A DNA stretch of 64,000 nt from a virus. Both the position numbers and the translations under genes were made by a program. The notes under the pieces were generated by a model. It was not told where the DNA came from. It did no database searches and saw nothing but the letters and a program-made list of their open reading frames with translations. This document shows positions 29,643-38,408 of this stretch, in pieces; position 1 is the stretch's first letter; each line of letters starts with the position of its first letter. Where the stretch lies: IMG/VR virus record IMGVR_UViG_3300027730_001702, positions 1 through 64,000 of that record. The stretch is one strand, 5' to 3'.

Positions 29643-29671
29643 ATAATATATTAAACTTGATCTTTTGTCAA
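29643..29671 (-). promoter_or_regulatory. Promoter of the candidate ncRNA
   Basis: Minus strand TTGACA (29666-29671), exactly 17 bases, TATTAT (29643-29648). Predicted transcript start about 29636-29637. It interlocks with the plus-strand promoter at 29657-29685, so the two cannot be occupied at once. Confidence 0.7.
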
Positions 29672-29685
29672 ATTTTATTTATTAT
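29657..29685 (+). promoter_or_regulatory. Promoter of the 69-residue ORF
   Basis: TTGATC (29657-29662), 17 bases, TATTAT (29680-29685), 7 bases to the ATG at 29693. It overlaps the leftward ncRNA promoter. Confidence 0.65.
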
Positions 29686-29692
29686 AATACAA

Positions 29693-29902
29693 ATGGAAGT
29701 GATAAAAAATAAAGCTAGATGGACAGTTTACTCATATAAATGCATAAAACATTACAATGTATCTAACGAAAATATCTATGACGAGCCAAATGAATATCCA
29801 TGCCTAGCCGTACCTCAGTTAGTTTCAGATATTAACGGCGCAAGGATTAAATTTAATTTTGTTTATAAAAAAGATTGTGAAAAACTATTAAAAGCTTTAT
29901 AA
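29693..29902 (+). CDS. Hypothetical protein, 69 aa
   Basis: The frame is open from 29624, but the promoter ending 7 bases before 29693 favours that ATG (MEVIKNKARWTVYSYKCIKH...). The protein is small, soluble and basic/aromatic with two Cys. The tmRNA promoter lies across its last codons. Function unknown. Confidence 0.6.
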   Translation: MEVIKNKARWTVYSYKCIKHYNVSNENIYDEPNEYPCLAVPQLVSDINGARIKFNFVYKKDCEKLLKAL

Positions 29903-29903
29903 T
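29875..29903 (+). promoter_or_regulatory. Promoter of the tmRNA precursor
   Basis: TTGTGA (29875-29880), 17 bases, TATAAT (29898-29903), giving a precursor starting near 29910; the mature 5' end at 29932 would be made by RNase P. Confidence 0.65.
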
Positions 29904-29931
29904 GTGTAAGCTAGGTTAGTTCTTTCTTATT

Positions 29932-30317
29932 GGGCCCGTACTGGTTTCGATTTTAGAGATACGAATTAAAATGCAAGTGGAGGTTGAATCGTGGACTCCT
30001 TAAAAAGTTTCACTTATATTAACTGCCAAAAAAGCAAAATATAAAGGTCACATTTCAGCAAGAGTTTCTCTTGTTGAGCTGACCGCTTCTGTAGCTTAAG
30101 TTACAGCGTGATACCCTTGAAGCATCTATTGGGATATTGCGTAATTAGATGTTTGATTATAAAGAGTTTTTTTATTCTTTTTATACTCAATATTAAAAAT
30201 AAAATCGCTAAGTATGTTTGTTGTTTATCTATATAAAGCTAAAAACAAAAACGACTAAACTTGTAGTATTTTAATTTAAATTTTTAAAAGACAGAGGTTC
30301 AATTCCTCTCGGGTCCA
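29932..30317 (+). ncRNA. ssrA: Transfer-messenger RNA (tmRNA)
   Basis: The ends form the tRNA-like half: GGGCCCG (29932-29938) pairs with CGGGTCC (30310-30316), the T arm AGAGG-TTCAATT-CCTCT precedes it, and TGGTTTCGA near the 5' end is the conserved tmRNA segment. A resume codon GCC follows TTAACT, giving a 24-residue tag that starts AKKAKYKG and ends ELTASVA, with its TAA in the loop of CTGTA/TACAG just as the E. coli tag stop sits in a hairpin loop. tmRNA rescues stalled ribosomes and tags nascent chains for proteolysis. The final SVA replaces the usual LAA. CCA is not encoded. Confidence 0.93.
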
Positions 30318-30382
30318 AGTTAAATATCTAATAAATTATTTAAGAATTAGATTTTAGCATTAAAAAATGTGTATATAATATT

Positions 30383-32560
30383 ATGGCCGAAGATAAAAAA
30401 ATTGTAGTATTCGGAGACGGTACAAAAGATACCAATCTTGAGAGCGCAGGGTCCTGTGCAAATTGTTCTACTTATAATGGAGCAAGTAGCCCATTTGTAT
30501 TTACTCCTATTAATCTTACTTATAAGATTAAAGCTAAATACATTTATGCTAAAGACGGAAGCGAAGATACTCTAGCTTTGACCCCTAACGGAGATACCTA
30601 CGTTGAGTATAACCTTATGTCAATAGAAAGTATTGATAAAGGAGCCGAAGGAAAAAATGCAGCAGAAGAATTAAAGAATTATTATAACGACGAGCTTGAT
30701 CAAGGCGGTGGAGAAGAAGAAATGACAATAGGTTTCGCAGAAAAAGTAATAGCAGAGTTCCATACAGAACTATCAAAGTCAAAATGGAAAACTTTTTTTG
30801 AAAAGGTAATTAAAAATAGCATAAAGACAGAAAATCTTTTAAAATCAACATTTCAAGATTACATTAATCATGATTTTATTACTGACCATAATAGAAAAGC
30901 AATATCTTATAGCGGTTGGAGCGGAAACTCAGTTGAAAAAACTTACTCAGTTAAAGTAAATGTAGGCGTGAAACCAAAATTTTTAAAAAGTTGCACTTTA
31001 GAAGACGACAAAAGCAGACTCACGCTAACTAAACCAGAAAAAAAATTCTGTAAAGCATTTTTGGCTGTCATAGGAGAAGAGAAAGAATTATCAGATGATA
31101 ATTTTTTATTTGAAGTCACAGATCAATACTCTGAGCCAACTCCAAGAGGATTTTTCGCAACTACTGCTCTTGGGAAAATAGAAGATCTCGATACCAATGA
31201 AAAGTTAATCACTCCTGCTACCATGCTACAAACTACACGAGATTATGAAAAGTTATTAAAAGATGGCGCTTTTGCTGGTTTTCAAGGAGCGGCAAGTAAC
31301 GGTGGAGGTCCATTTAAATTTAACAGCGAAGAAAAAGCTTGGAGTATAGGTGCGCAATTCGGAAGTACTCGAGTAGAAGTCGAAGCAGATATGAGTGGAG
31401 GTCAAGCAAAACAAGATATCTACGTTAGATATAAAATGGCTATTGGTCCTGACGGTAAAATAGGCCAAACCACAGTAACTATAGGAGGAAGAAAAGCATC
31501 TCTTGGATACGCTCTTCAACAGATTGCTAAAAATATGCAAGGTTGGCTGCATCAGGTCTGGATGTCTTGGCACAAACCCAATGATTCAAGCAGCTTAGCT
31601 GCGGTAGAGCTAGCTGAGGATAACGCTGACAAAGTTAAGGACAAAACTGAAAAATTAAAAGATGACGCGGAGGTAGCTGCAGACAAGATAGCCGATGCTG
31701 CTGGAGCTGTTGCAGGCGCTACCCCTGAGACCGCTGCTGCTGTGGCCCAACAACTGGCATCTGTTAAGGCCGCGGCTGAGCAGGCAAATACTGCAGCAAT
31801 TGCTGCACAGACCGAACAAACCATTCTATCAACAGGCTCAGGATCTAATCCCGTAACTTCTAACACAAACGAGGGGAACATAAGCAAGGCAGTAACTCAG
31901 ATTGGTCAAACCATACAACACTTAGATACCGTCATAGAAAATCTTGGTACTGTCCCAGCTAACCTTCCAGCCGCTCAATCATCAATGACTGCGGCAGTAA
32001 ATAAATCAGCAGAAGCTAGTAACACAGCAACTGAAGCTGACACCAAAGCCACAGAAGTAAAAACAGACGCAACTGGCCTCGTAAACGTCGTTAAAAATCT
32101 CACAGAGATAGCAGGATCAGGAAGAGATGTTGATCCAGACACAAGAAATATGCTAAATACATTTGGGGCGAAAGTCGAAGAGGCTAAAAATGTTGTAAAA
32201 GATATAGTAGCTGATAATAATAAAACAGTACCACCAGATTTAATAGATAAGATTGGTGAGGTAATAACCCCTGTTCCAGAGGGTAATATACCAAAAACTT
32301 CCACACCGAAATCAGATCTTGAAGCCGACACTAGCATAGATTCAGGTGATACAACAAAAGGAAATACTTCTTTTATATTTAAAGGTTCGGCCACGGAAAC
32401 ACCAAATCCAATATCAACAATTGGAGCTAACGAAGGAGAGGGTTTTAAATCTGATAATAACGAAGGGTGGCAGAATCCAGAATCCGTAGGATTTCTGCAA
32501 TTTAAAATAACACCCGCAAATGAGGATAACGAACCACAAAATGGAAAGTTTTCTCAATAA
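30383..32560 (+). CDS. Large Ala-rich virion-like protein, 725 aa
   Basis: The N-terminal ~400 residues form a mixed globular region (SCANCSTYNGASSPFVFTP, later GAQFGSTRVEVEADMSGG); residues ~410-600 are Ala/Asp/Lys-rich heptads (AEVAADKIADAAGAVAG, AAAVAQQLASVKAAAEQA) that should form coiled coils, and the last 120 are Pro/Ser/Thr/Asn-rich linkers. Base composition and codon use are more GC-rich than the neighbours, especially in the coiled-coil part. This fits a virion structural or ejected protein. TATAAT ends 3 bases before the ATG. No family recognised. Confidence 0.65.
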   Translation: MAEDKKIVVFGDGTKDTNLESAGSCANCSTYNGASSPFVFTPINLTYKIKAKYIYAKDGSEDTLALTPNGDTYVEYNLMSIESIDKGAEGKNAAEELKNYYNDELDQGGGEEEMTIGFAEKVIAEFHTELSKSKWKTFFEKVIKNSIKTENLLKSTFQDYINHDFITDHNRKAISYSGWSGNSVEKTYSVKVNVGVKPKFLKSCTLEDDKSRLTLTKPEKKFCKAFLAVIGEEKELSDDNFLFEVTDQYSEPTPRGFFATTALGKIEDLDTNEKLITPATMLQTTRDYEKLLKDGAFAGFQGAASNGGGPFKFNSEEKAWSIGAQFGSTRVEVEADMSGGQAKQDIYVRYKMAIGPDGKIGQTTVTIGGRKASLGYALQQIAKNMQGWLHQVWMSWHKPNDSSSLAAVELAEDNADKVKDKTEKLKDDAEVAADKIADAAGAVAGATPETAAAVAQQLASVKAAAEQANTAAIAAQTEQTILSTGSGSNPVTSNTNEGNISKAVTQIGQTIQHLDTVIENLGTVPANLPAAQSSMTAAVNKSAEASNTATEADTKATEVKTDATGLVNVVKNLTEIAGSGRDVDPDTRNMLNTFGAKVEEAKNVVKDIVADNNKTVPPDLIDKIGEVITPVPEGNIPKTSTPKSDLEADTSIDSGDTTKGNTSFIFKGSATETPNPISTIGANEGEGFKSDNNEGWQNPESVGFLQFKITPANEDNEPQNGKFSQ

Positions 32561-32587
32561 AAAATAAACAAAAAATTAATCAATAAA

Positions 32588-32689
32588 ATGTCAAACCACA
32601 ATATTATAAACGAAGCAGATATAGATATTAAATGTTCTCCTATAGAAGAGAATGTTCCTAAAGAAAACATACAAATAACAAAAAAATAA
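32588..32689 (+). CDS. Very small hypothetical protein, 33 aa
   Basis: ATG at 32588 encodes MSNHNIINEADIDIKCSPIE... and stops at 32689, filling most of the gap between the virion-like protein and the glycan cluster. Acidic N-terminal half, Lys-rich end. There is no independent evidence of translation beyond position and codon use. Confidence 0.35.
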   Translation: MSNHNIINEADIDIKCSPIEENVPKENIQITKK

Positions 32690-32722
32690 GAAAAAAATTA
32701 ATCTTTACTCTATAATAAGTTA

Positions 32723-33688
32723 TTGAACATTCTTTGGCCCGACATTCATAAAAATTTAACTAAAAATATAGCAAAAGCATTTTCCTTGCTTGGTCATAAT
32801 CTCATACTACCAAGCAATGAGTATATACCAACAAATTTACCACCAAAACAATTTAATCAATGGGCATGGAATAATACTTGGACTCAAGAAAAAGCTGACC
32901 TAGAATTTACTACGAAAAATGTAAAAGTCTTAAACAAACAACAAATATTAGATCTTAAACCAGAAATAATATTTATCACAAGCTTTGAAACTCAATTTGA
33001 AATATTAAATGAAATTTGGCCTCACTTAAAAGAAAAAAGCAAACTAGCTTGCTATAGTGGCAATGATTATTGGGACGGAGCTTATCCATTTTATATTATT
33101 AAAAATTATCTTTGTGCAGATTATGTTGGTTATGCTCTCGCTAATAAGTACAAAGTAAATCATCTTTACTACAAGCCTTGGGTAGACTATGATAGATGCA
33201 CTTTTGATGGACCAACAGATGGAAATATAGTTGGAATTTATATTTCAGAATACGAAAAGAATTTTAATCAAGAATACAACATGAGTAAAACATTACAACA
33301 AATTACTCCATATATAGACTACCATTACCATACAAATAGTTCTCAAGAAGAATTAACAAAAACTTTAAAATCAAGTATTGCAACTCAACATATTAAACAT
33401 CTTGAAGGATATGGAATATCAGTAATTGAAAGCATGGCTTGTGGAAAACCAGTATTAATGCATCGGCAAATGGCACAAAACAAAAGTTTAATGAATTGGA
33501 GCATTGAAAATGTAACAGCTTTATTTTTTGAAAGTCAGCACGAATATATAGCAAAATTAAAAGCATTATACGATAGTAAAGAATATAGATATTTTCTTCA
33601 ACATACTACGGCTAATGTTATTCGTCAAATCATAGATAATCAAAAAGAAACCGAAAAGCTTGGACATTTTCTTAATAATCTAGTATAA
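32723..33688 (+). CDS. GT-B glycosyltransferase (family 4-like)
   Basis: A TTG start at 32723 follows a TATAAT by 6 bases. The 321-residue protein has an N-terminal DIHKNLTKNIAKAFSLLGH Rossmann-like start and the donor-site block EGYGISVIESMACGKPVLM near residue 230, typical of GT4-type retaining transferases. First gene of the glycan cluster. Substrates unknown. Confidence 0.75.
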   Translation: MNILWPDIHKNLTKNIAKAFSLLGHNLILPSNEYIPTNLPPKQFNQWAWNNTWTQEKADLEFTTKNVKVLNKQQILDLKPEIIFITSFETQFEILNEIWPHLKEKSKLACYSGNDYWDGAYPFYIIKNYLCADYVGYALANKYKVNHLYYKPWVDYDRCTFDGPTDGNIVGIYISEYEKNFNQEYNMSKTLQQITPYIDYHYHTNSSQEELTKTLKSSIATQHIKHLEGYGISVIESMACGKPVLMHRQMAQNKSLMNWSIENVTALFFESQHEYIAKLKALYDSKEYRYFLQHTTANVIRQIIDNQKETEKLGHFLNNLV

Positions 33689-33689
33689 T
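33661..33689 (+). promoter_or_regulatory. Promoter within the glycan cluster
   Basis: TGGACA (33661-33666), 17 bases, TATAAT (33684-33689), 8 bases to a GTG start at 33698. It would drive the long overlapping run that follows. Confidence 0.65.
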
Positions 33690-33697
33690 TTCACATA

Positions 33698-34534
33698 GTG
33701 AAAATCTGGCTCTGCGGAATAACTCAAAATGAGAAGCAGAATATTGATGATATGACAAAAGATATATATCAATATTTTGATGGTTTAATTTTTGTAGATG
33801 GTGGATCAACAGATGATACATTAGATATATTAAATGCAAGAAAAGGTCAAGGAAAGGTTATAAATAGAGAATGGTCTAACGACCATGACCTTCAAATGAA
33901 TGGTTTTTTAAGAGCAAATGTAATGCAAAATGGCGATTGGTTTATTATTCGGGATAGTTGCGAAAGGCTAGATATAGATTGGGTTAAGAATTTACGTAAT
34001 TTTATAGAAAATTTCTTAGAAAAGAACAAAGTAAATAGTTGCGTTGACAGACAAAAAGCTTTTCTTGTTAAATATTTTGATGATATGATATTTCAAGGAA
34101 GTCCTCATTGGGGTTTACAAGGAATGAAACCAGGATATCTTGATCTTTATGAATATTACGGTAAAAATCAACAATTATTCGCATGGGAAGAAAGGCCATC
34201 TCAAAGAAAGCATTATATTGATAGTGATATGAAATATTACTTTGTTTACGGAAGATCTAATCATTGCGTTCTTCATTATTACGATAACGGTAAAACTCCA
34301 GAAAGATATCAACAACAAGAAGAAATCAGACAAACATTTAGAAGGTATTGTCAAGATTTAGGAATAAAGTTTAACCTAGACTCATTAAAAGAATATTGGA
34401 GAAATAATGCAATTGATGAAAAAATGAAATTCTTTATTAACAACGAAAGATTGATAAGGAGATTTTATAGGTTGAATATCTTGAATCATTCAGTAGAGCA
34501 AATTGATTCATCAGAAGAATGGACACTAGAATGA
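33698..34534 (+). CDS. GT2-like glycosyltransferase
   Basis: GTG start supported by the promoter 8 bases upstream. The 278-residue protein opens KIWLCGITQNEKQNIDDMTK and has GLIFVDGGSTDDTLDIL, the nucleotide-binding motif of family 2 transferases, and IIRDSCERL in place of a plain DxD. The C-terminal half is family-specific. It overlaps the next gene as ATGA. Confidence 0.75.
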   Translation: MKIWLCGITQNEKQNIDDMTKDIYQYFDGLIFVDGGSTDDTLDILNARKGQGKVINREWSNDHDLQMNGFLRANVMQNGDWFIIRDSCERLDIDWVKNLRNFIENFLEKNKVNSCVDRQKAFLVKYFDDMIFQGSPHWGLQGMKPGYLDLYEYYGKNQQLFAWEERPSQRKHYIDSDMKYYFVYGRSNHCVLHYYDNGKTPERYQQQEEIRQTFRRYCQDLGIKFNLDSLKEYWRNNAIDEKMKFFINNERLIRRFYRLNILNHSVEQIDSSEEWTLE

Positions 34535-35430
34535 AGTTAGTAGATTGTTTCATGTATTTTAATGAAAAGGATATTGCATATTTAAGGATTAAAGAATTAT
34601 ATAATGCTGTAGATTATTTTGTAATTAATGAAGCTACGAAAACGCATCAAGGACAAGAGAAGCAGCTATCTTTTTGGAAAGATGATAGATTGCAAGAATT
34701 TAAAGATAAGATTTTTTACTCAGCGATAGAGCTAGATGGAAGATTTGACGTTTTAATGCCAAAGTTTTTTCCAGATGCAAAAATTGGAGCTAAAGAGCAT
34801 GAACAAAGAATTAGACTCTTTGAGCAAATTGAAACATTAAATTTAGATAATTCAGATACGATAATGATCTCTGATTGTGATGAAATCCCTAATAAAAATG
34901 TTTTTCAACAGATGGTAAAAAATCCAATCGTTGCATTAAATCAAATGTTTTTTGTTCATTATATTGATTTTTATACAAACAAAAATGTAACTGGAACTGT
35001 AGCTTGTAAATACGAAGGATTAAAACATTTAAATACTCTATGCTTTGGAATGGGATTTCAACTTTTAAGACGAGATAAAGATTTTATGCCAAGAATAGAG
35101 AATGGTGGATGGCATTATTCTTATATGGGCGGAGCAAAGTCGGTAAGTCAAAAAGTAGTTTCAACTTATGATGGTAATTTAGATTCTCAATGGAAAACAG
35201 AACAAGCAGCCCAACAACTAATTGACGAAAGCATTAAGAATAGACAAAGTCCATTTTCTCAAGAACCAATCACTATTCTAGATTTTAAATACGCAACATT
35301 TACTGATTTAAATTTCATAACAGCAAAACAAGGCGGATGGCATAAATCATCAGCGAGATGTCAATTACATCCTAAAGTATTAGAGCTGGACTTCAATGGA
35401 GATTTCCAAAATTTAAGGTATATAAAATGA
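34531..35430 (+). CDS. GT17-like glycosyltransferase
   Basis: From the ATG at 34531 (ATGA overlap with the previous stop) the protein reads MKLVDCFMYFNEKDIAYLRIKEL, VDYFVINEATKTHQGQEK, DTIMISDCDEIPN and NGGWHYSYMGGAKSV. This order is diagnostic of family 17, named for the mammalian bisecting GlcNAc transferase MGAT3 and found in phages and bacteria. The SDCDEIP motif binds metal and nucleotide sugar. The sugar transferred is not predictable. Confidence 0.85.
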   Translation: MKLVDCFMYFNEKDIAYLRIKELYNAVDYFVINEATKTHQGQEKQLSFWKDDRLQEFKDKIFYSAIELDGRFDVLMPKFFPDAKIGAKEHEQRIRLFEQIETLNLDNSDTIMISDCDEIPNKNVFQQMVKNPIVALNQMFFVHYIDFYTNKNVTGTVACKYEGLKHLNTLCFGMGFQLLRRDKDFMPRIENGGWHYSYMGGAKSVSQKVVSTYDGNLDSQWKTEQAAQQLIDESIKNRQSPFSQEPITILDFKYATFTDLNFITAKQGGWHKSSARCQLHPKVLELDFNGDFQNLRYIK

Positions 35431-36131
35431 GTAATCCTTTTGATTTTTTTGAAGAAATTTATTGCATTAATTTAGCTTATCGTACGGATAAGTGGAAAAT
35501 GTGTCTAGAACAATTCGAAAAACTAGGTATCCATAAAAGAGTAGAAAGATTTGATGCCATAAAATTCGAAGGATCACATCCTAATGTAAATATTCGTTCA
35601 GCTGGATGTTTTGCGTCTCATAGAGCAGCAATCAATTTAATTAAAGAGCGTAACTTAAATAATGCTTTAATTTTTGAGGATGATGTTGAATTTCTTAATG
35701 ATGTAAATAATCAATTATCATTATCTTTAGAAGATCTTAAAAAACAAAATTCTTGGGATATATTTTATCTAGGTATGCATGTTGGATATGGATTTGATAT
35801 TTCCAGACCAAATGACATTCCACTAGAAAGAGTTAGTGAAAATTTATTAAAAGTTAATGTAGCGCTATGTGCTCATGCTCAAGCATATAGCAGAGAAGCA
35901 GCTGAAATTATTAGCTCAAATATTCCAGCAGGACAAGAGATTATACCTTGGCTCCAAAGAAATGAAAGCGTAGATGGATGGCTAATGCGACACATTTTAC
36001 CAAGAGGAAAATCATTTTCTACAAATGAAATATTAGCAACACAAAAAGAATGTTTTTCTGATAATAATCTAGTAATCACAAGATTAGATAAGCATTTCGT
36101 TACTGAATTTAATAAATTAAAACCATCATGA
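35427..36131 (+). CDS. GT25-like LPS-type glycosyltransferase
   Basis: The 234-residue protein has IYCINLAYRTDKWKMCLEQFEKLG, AGCFASHRAAINLI and NALIFEDDVEF, the hallmark sequence of family 25 (LPS galactosyl- and collagen glucosyltransferases), with EDDV as metal site. It overlaps both neighbours by four bases. Confidence 0.85.
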   Translation: MSNPFDFFEEIYCINLAYRTDKWKMCLEQFEKLGIHKRVERFDAIKFEGSHPNVNIRSAGCFASHRAAINLIKERNLNNALIFEDDVEFLNDVNNQLSLSLEDLKKQNSWDIFYLGMHVGYGFDISRPNDIPLERVSENLLKVNVALCAHAQAYSREAAEIISSNIPAGQEIIPWLQRNESVDGWLMRHILPRGKSFSTNEILATQKECFSDNNLVITRLDKHFVTEFNKLKPS

Positions 36132-36937
36132 TAACATTTTCTCAATTAGGTAAATATGGCGCAATTGGAAATCAACTTTTTCAATATGCTACCTTGTATT
36201 CTATTGGTAAATTAAATGGGTATGAAGTTAAAATTCCAAAAACAGAAGAACATTTTGATGAAGGTACATTTAGAATACAGCACTATTTTTTAAATTGTTT
36301 TGATAATATATCAGCGAATATTCTTACAGAAGAAGATTTGAAGCAAATAAAATATACCGCCAATTGGTCTTATAATTTTTACAATAAAAATATATTTACA
36401 ATACCAGACTTTACTAATTTAGAAGGATATTTTCAATCTTATAAATATTTTAATATCTTTGAAAATGACTTAAAAAGACAATTAACTTTTAAAAATGAGA
36501 TAAAAAACTCTGTATATAATAAACATAATATAGATTTTAGTAAATTTTCTTCTGTTCATTTAAGATGTGGTGATTATGCTCATAGACAACAATATCATCC
36601 AGTAATGAATAAAGACTATTACGCAAAAGCTTTTGATATAATCAATTCAGAGAATTACCTAGTATTCTCTGATACAATGCCTAAAGCCAAAGAAATTTTC
36701 CAACAATTTAATAATATTAATTTTATTTATATAGAAAATAATCACGCATTTGAAGATATGTATTTAATGTCCATCTGCCAAAACAATATTCTTGCAAACA
36801 GTAGTTTTGCTTGGTGGGCTGCTTGGCTTAATAAAAATAACAACAAAGTAGTTGCACCATCAAATTGGATGGGACCAGCTTATAATGGTCAATGGAATAT
36901 AGATGATCTAATTCCACAAAATTGGAGTATCGTCTAA
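36128..36937 (+). CDS. GT11 alpha-1,2-fucosyltransferase-like
   Basis: The 269-residue protein has YGAIGNQLFQYATLYSI (the G-GNQLFQ motif), SSVHLRCGDYA (HxRxGD-type motif) and ILANSSFAWWAAWLN near the end, all characteristic of family 11. These enzymes transfer L-fucose from GDP-fucose. Together with the Gmd gene 8 kb downstream this suggests fucose-type sugars in the product. Confidence 0.85.
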   Translation: MITFSQLGKYGAIGNQLFQYATLYSIGKLNGYEVKIPKTEEHFDEGTFRIQHYFLNCFDNISANILTEEDLKQIKYTANWSYNFYNKNIFTIPDFTNLEGYFQSYKYFNIFENDLKRQLTFKNEIKNSVYNKHNIDFSKFSSVHLRCGDYAHRQQYHPVMNKDYYAKAFDIINSENYLVFSDTMPKAKEIFQQFNNINFIYIENNHAFEDMYLMSICQNNILANSSFAWWAAWLNKNNNKVVAPSNWMGPAYNGQWNIDDLIPQNWSIV

Positions 36938-36938
36938 T

Positions 36939-37547
36939 ATGCTTTTATCTCTAGAAAATTTAATTAATAAATATAATTGCAAAATCAATGGAGTAATGCA
37001 TATTGGTGGTCATCATGGCGAAGAACATGAGTCATACAAAAAGCATAATATTCAAAATATTATTTACTTCGAGCCAATGAAATCTTCATTTGAAATATTA
37101 AAAAATAAAGTAAAAGATGAAGCCTTAGTTATAAATAAAGCTCTAGGAAATGAGAATAAAAAAGTACAAATGAATGTAGAAAAAAATAATCAAGGCCAAT
37201 CTAGTTCAATACTTAATCCTAAAATTCATTTACAACAATATCCATGGATTCATTTTACAGACAAAGAAGAAGTAGAGATGATGAAATTAGATGATTTTGA
37301 ATTTAATAAAAATAATTATAATTTTATAAATATTGATGTTCAAGGTTACGAACTAGAAGTATTCAAAGGCGCTAAAAATACATTAAATAATATAAATTAT
37401 ATAGTCTCAGAAGTGAATCGAGCAGAAGTTTATGAAGGATGCCCGCATATTAAAGATTTATGCGATTTCTTAAAAGAGTTTGGGTTCGAACTAGAAGAAG
37501 TTTGTTGGGCTGGAGAAACTTGGGGTGATGCATTTTTTAAAAAATAA
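36939..37547 (+). CDS. FkbM family methyltransferase
   Basis: The 202-residue protein has GVMHIGGHHGEEHESYKKH (SAM loop), IIYFEPMKSSFEIL, a LGNENKKVQMNV segment and FINIDVQGYELEVFKGA, the classic FkbM signature. It probably O-methylates a sugar hydroxyl in the same glycan. Confidence 0.85.
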   Translation: MLLSLENLINKYNCKINGVMHIGGHHGEEHESYKKHNIQNIIYFEPMKSSFEILKNKVKDEALVINKALGNENKKVQMNVEKNNQGQSSSILNPKIHLQQYPWIHFTDKEEVEMMKLDDFEFNKNNYNFINIDVQGYELEVFKGAKNTLNNINYIVSEVNRAEVYEGCPHIKDLCDFLKEFGFELEEVCWAGETWGDAFFKK

Positions 37548-38408
37548 ATGAAAAAAATTTTTAATCTTATAGATGGACACTTTGCTCACGATAAATATTC
37601 AGTAGCGGCCAGAGATTCTAAGCATATAGAATGGGATAGATCTTTAAATAATCTTAATTCTCCAACTTTTTATTCTCATATGAAGATGTTTGATATAGAT
37701 AAAATTAGAAGCGAAAAAGAATTATCATATGGATGGGTTTTTGAATCCCAAGGAGTAGAGTCAATCTGCTACCAATCAATAGAACAAATAATACCTAAAT
37801 TTAATAAAGTTTTTACTCATAGTTCAGATTTATTAAATAAATATGAAAATTGTAAATGGATTCCAGGAGGTGGAATATGGATAGAAGGTAGAGATGATTT
37901 GCCACATGGAGAAGGAAAAATCGCTATTCATGATAAAAATAAATTATGCTCAATGGTATCCTCAAACAAACAAATGTGCAATCTACATTTAACAAGATTA
38001 AAAATAATGGAATCAATAAAAAATAACAATAAAATTGATAAATTTTTTGCTACAGGAGGAAATATTGATCAAGGTTGGATACCTATTTATAGGACATTAA
38101 AAGATTATATGTTTTCAATTGTTATTGAAAATTTTATAGATGACCTATATTTTACAGAAAAAATATTAAACTGTTTTGCTACTGGTACAATTCCAATATA
38201 TCTTGGCGCAAGAAATATAAATTGTATTTTTGATAAAAATGGAATACTTCAATTTTCTTCTTTAGAAGAATTTAATAATATTATTGATAAATTATCACAA
38301 AATGATTACAATTCTAGAATAGAAGCAGTTAAATATAATTTTAATAAATGCTTGGAATTCAAATCAATAGAAGACTATATATATGAAAAATATTTTATTA
38401 CTGGGTAA
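37548..38408 (+). CDS. GT10 alpha-1,3-fucosyltransferase-like
   Basis: The 286-residue protein ends with YMFSIVIENFIDDLYFTEKI followed by LNCFATGTIPIYLGARNI, which matches the conserved family 10 block (E-N-...-TEK-...-G-PVY-G). The N-terminal half is divergent, as usual in the family. A second fucosyltransferase type next to a GT11 supports fucose or a related 6-deoxysugar. Confidence 0.8.
   Translation: MKKIFNLIDGHFAHDKYSVAARDSKHIEWDRSLNNLNSPTFYSHMKMFDIDKIRSEKELSYGWVFESQGVESICYQSIEQIIPKFNKVFTHSSDLLNKYENCKWIPGGGIWIEGRDDLPHGEGKIAIHDKNKLCSMVSSNKQMCNLHLTRLKIMESIKNNNKIDKFFATGGNIDQGWIPIYRTLKDYMFSIVIENFIDDLYFTEKILNCFATGTIPIYLGARNINCIFDKNGILQFSSLEEFNNIIDKLSQNDYNSRIEAVKYNFNKCLEFKSIEDYIYEKYFITG

Noticed and set aside
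31552-32394. Long minus-strand ORFs with Ala/Ser-rich products opposite the 725-residue protein
   Set aside because: They are the antisense of GC-richer Ala codons; no promoter, no motif, and the plus-strand gene is uninterrupted.
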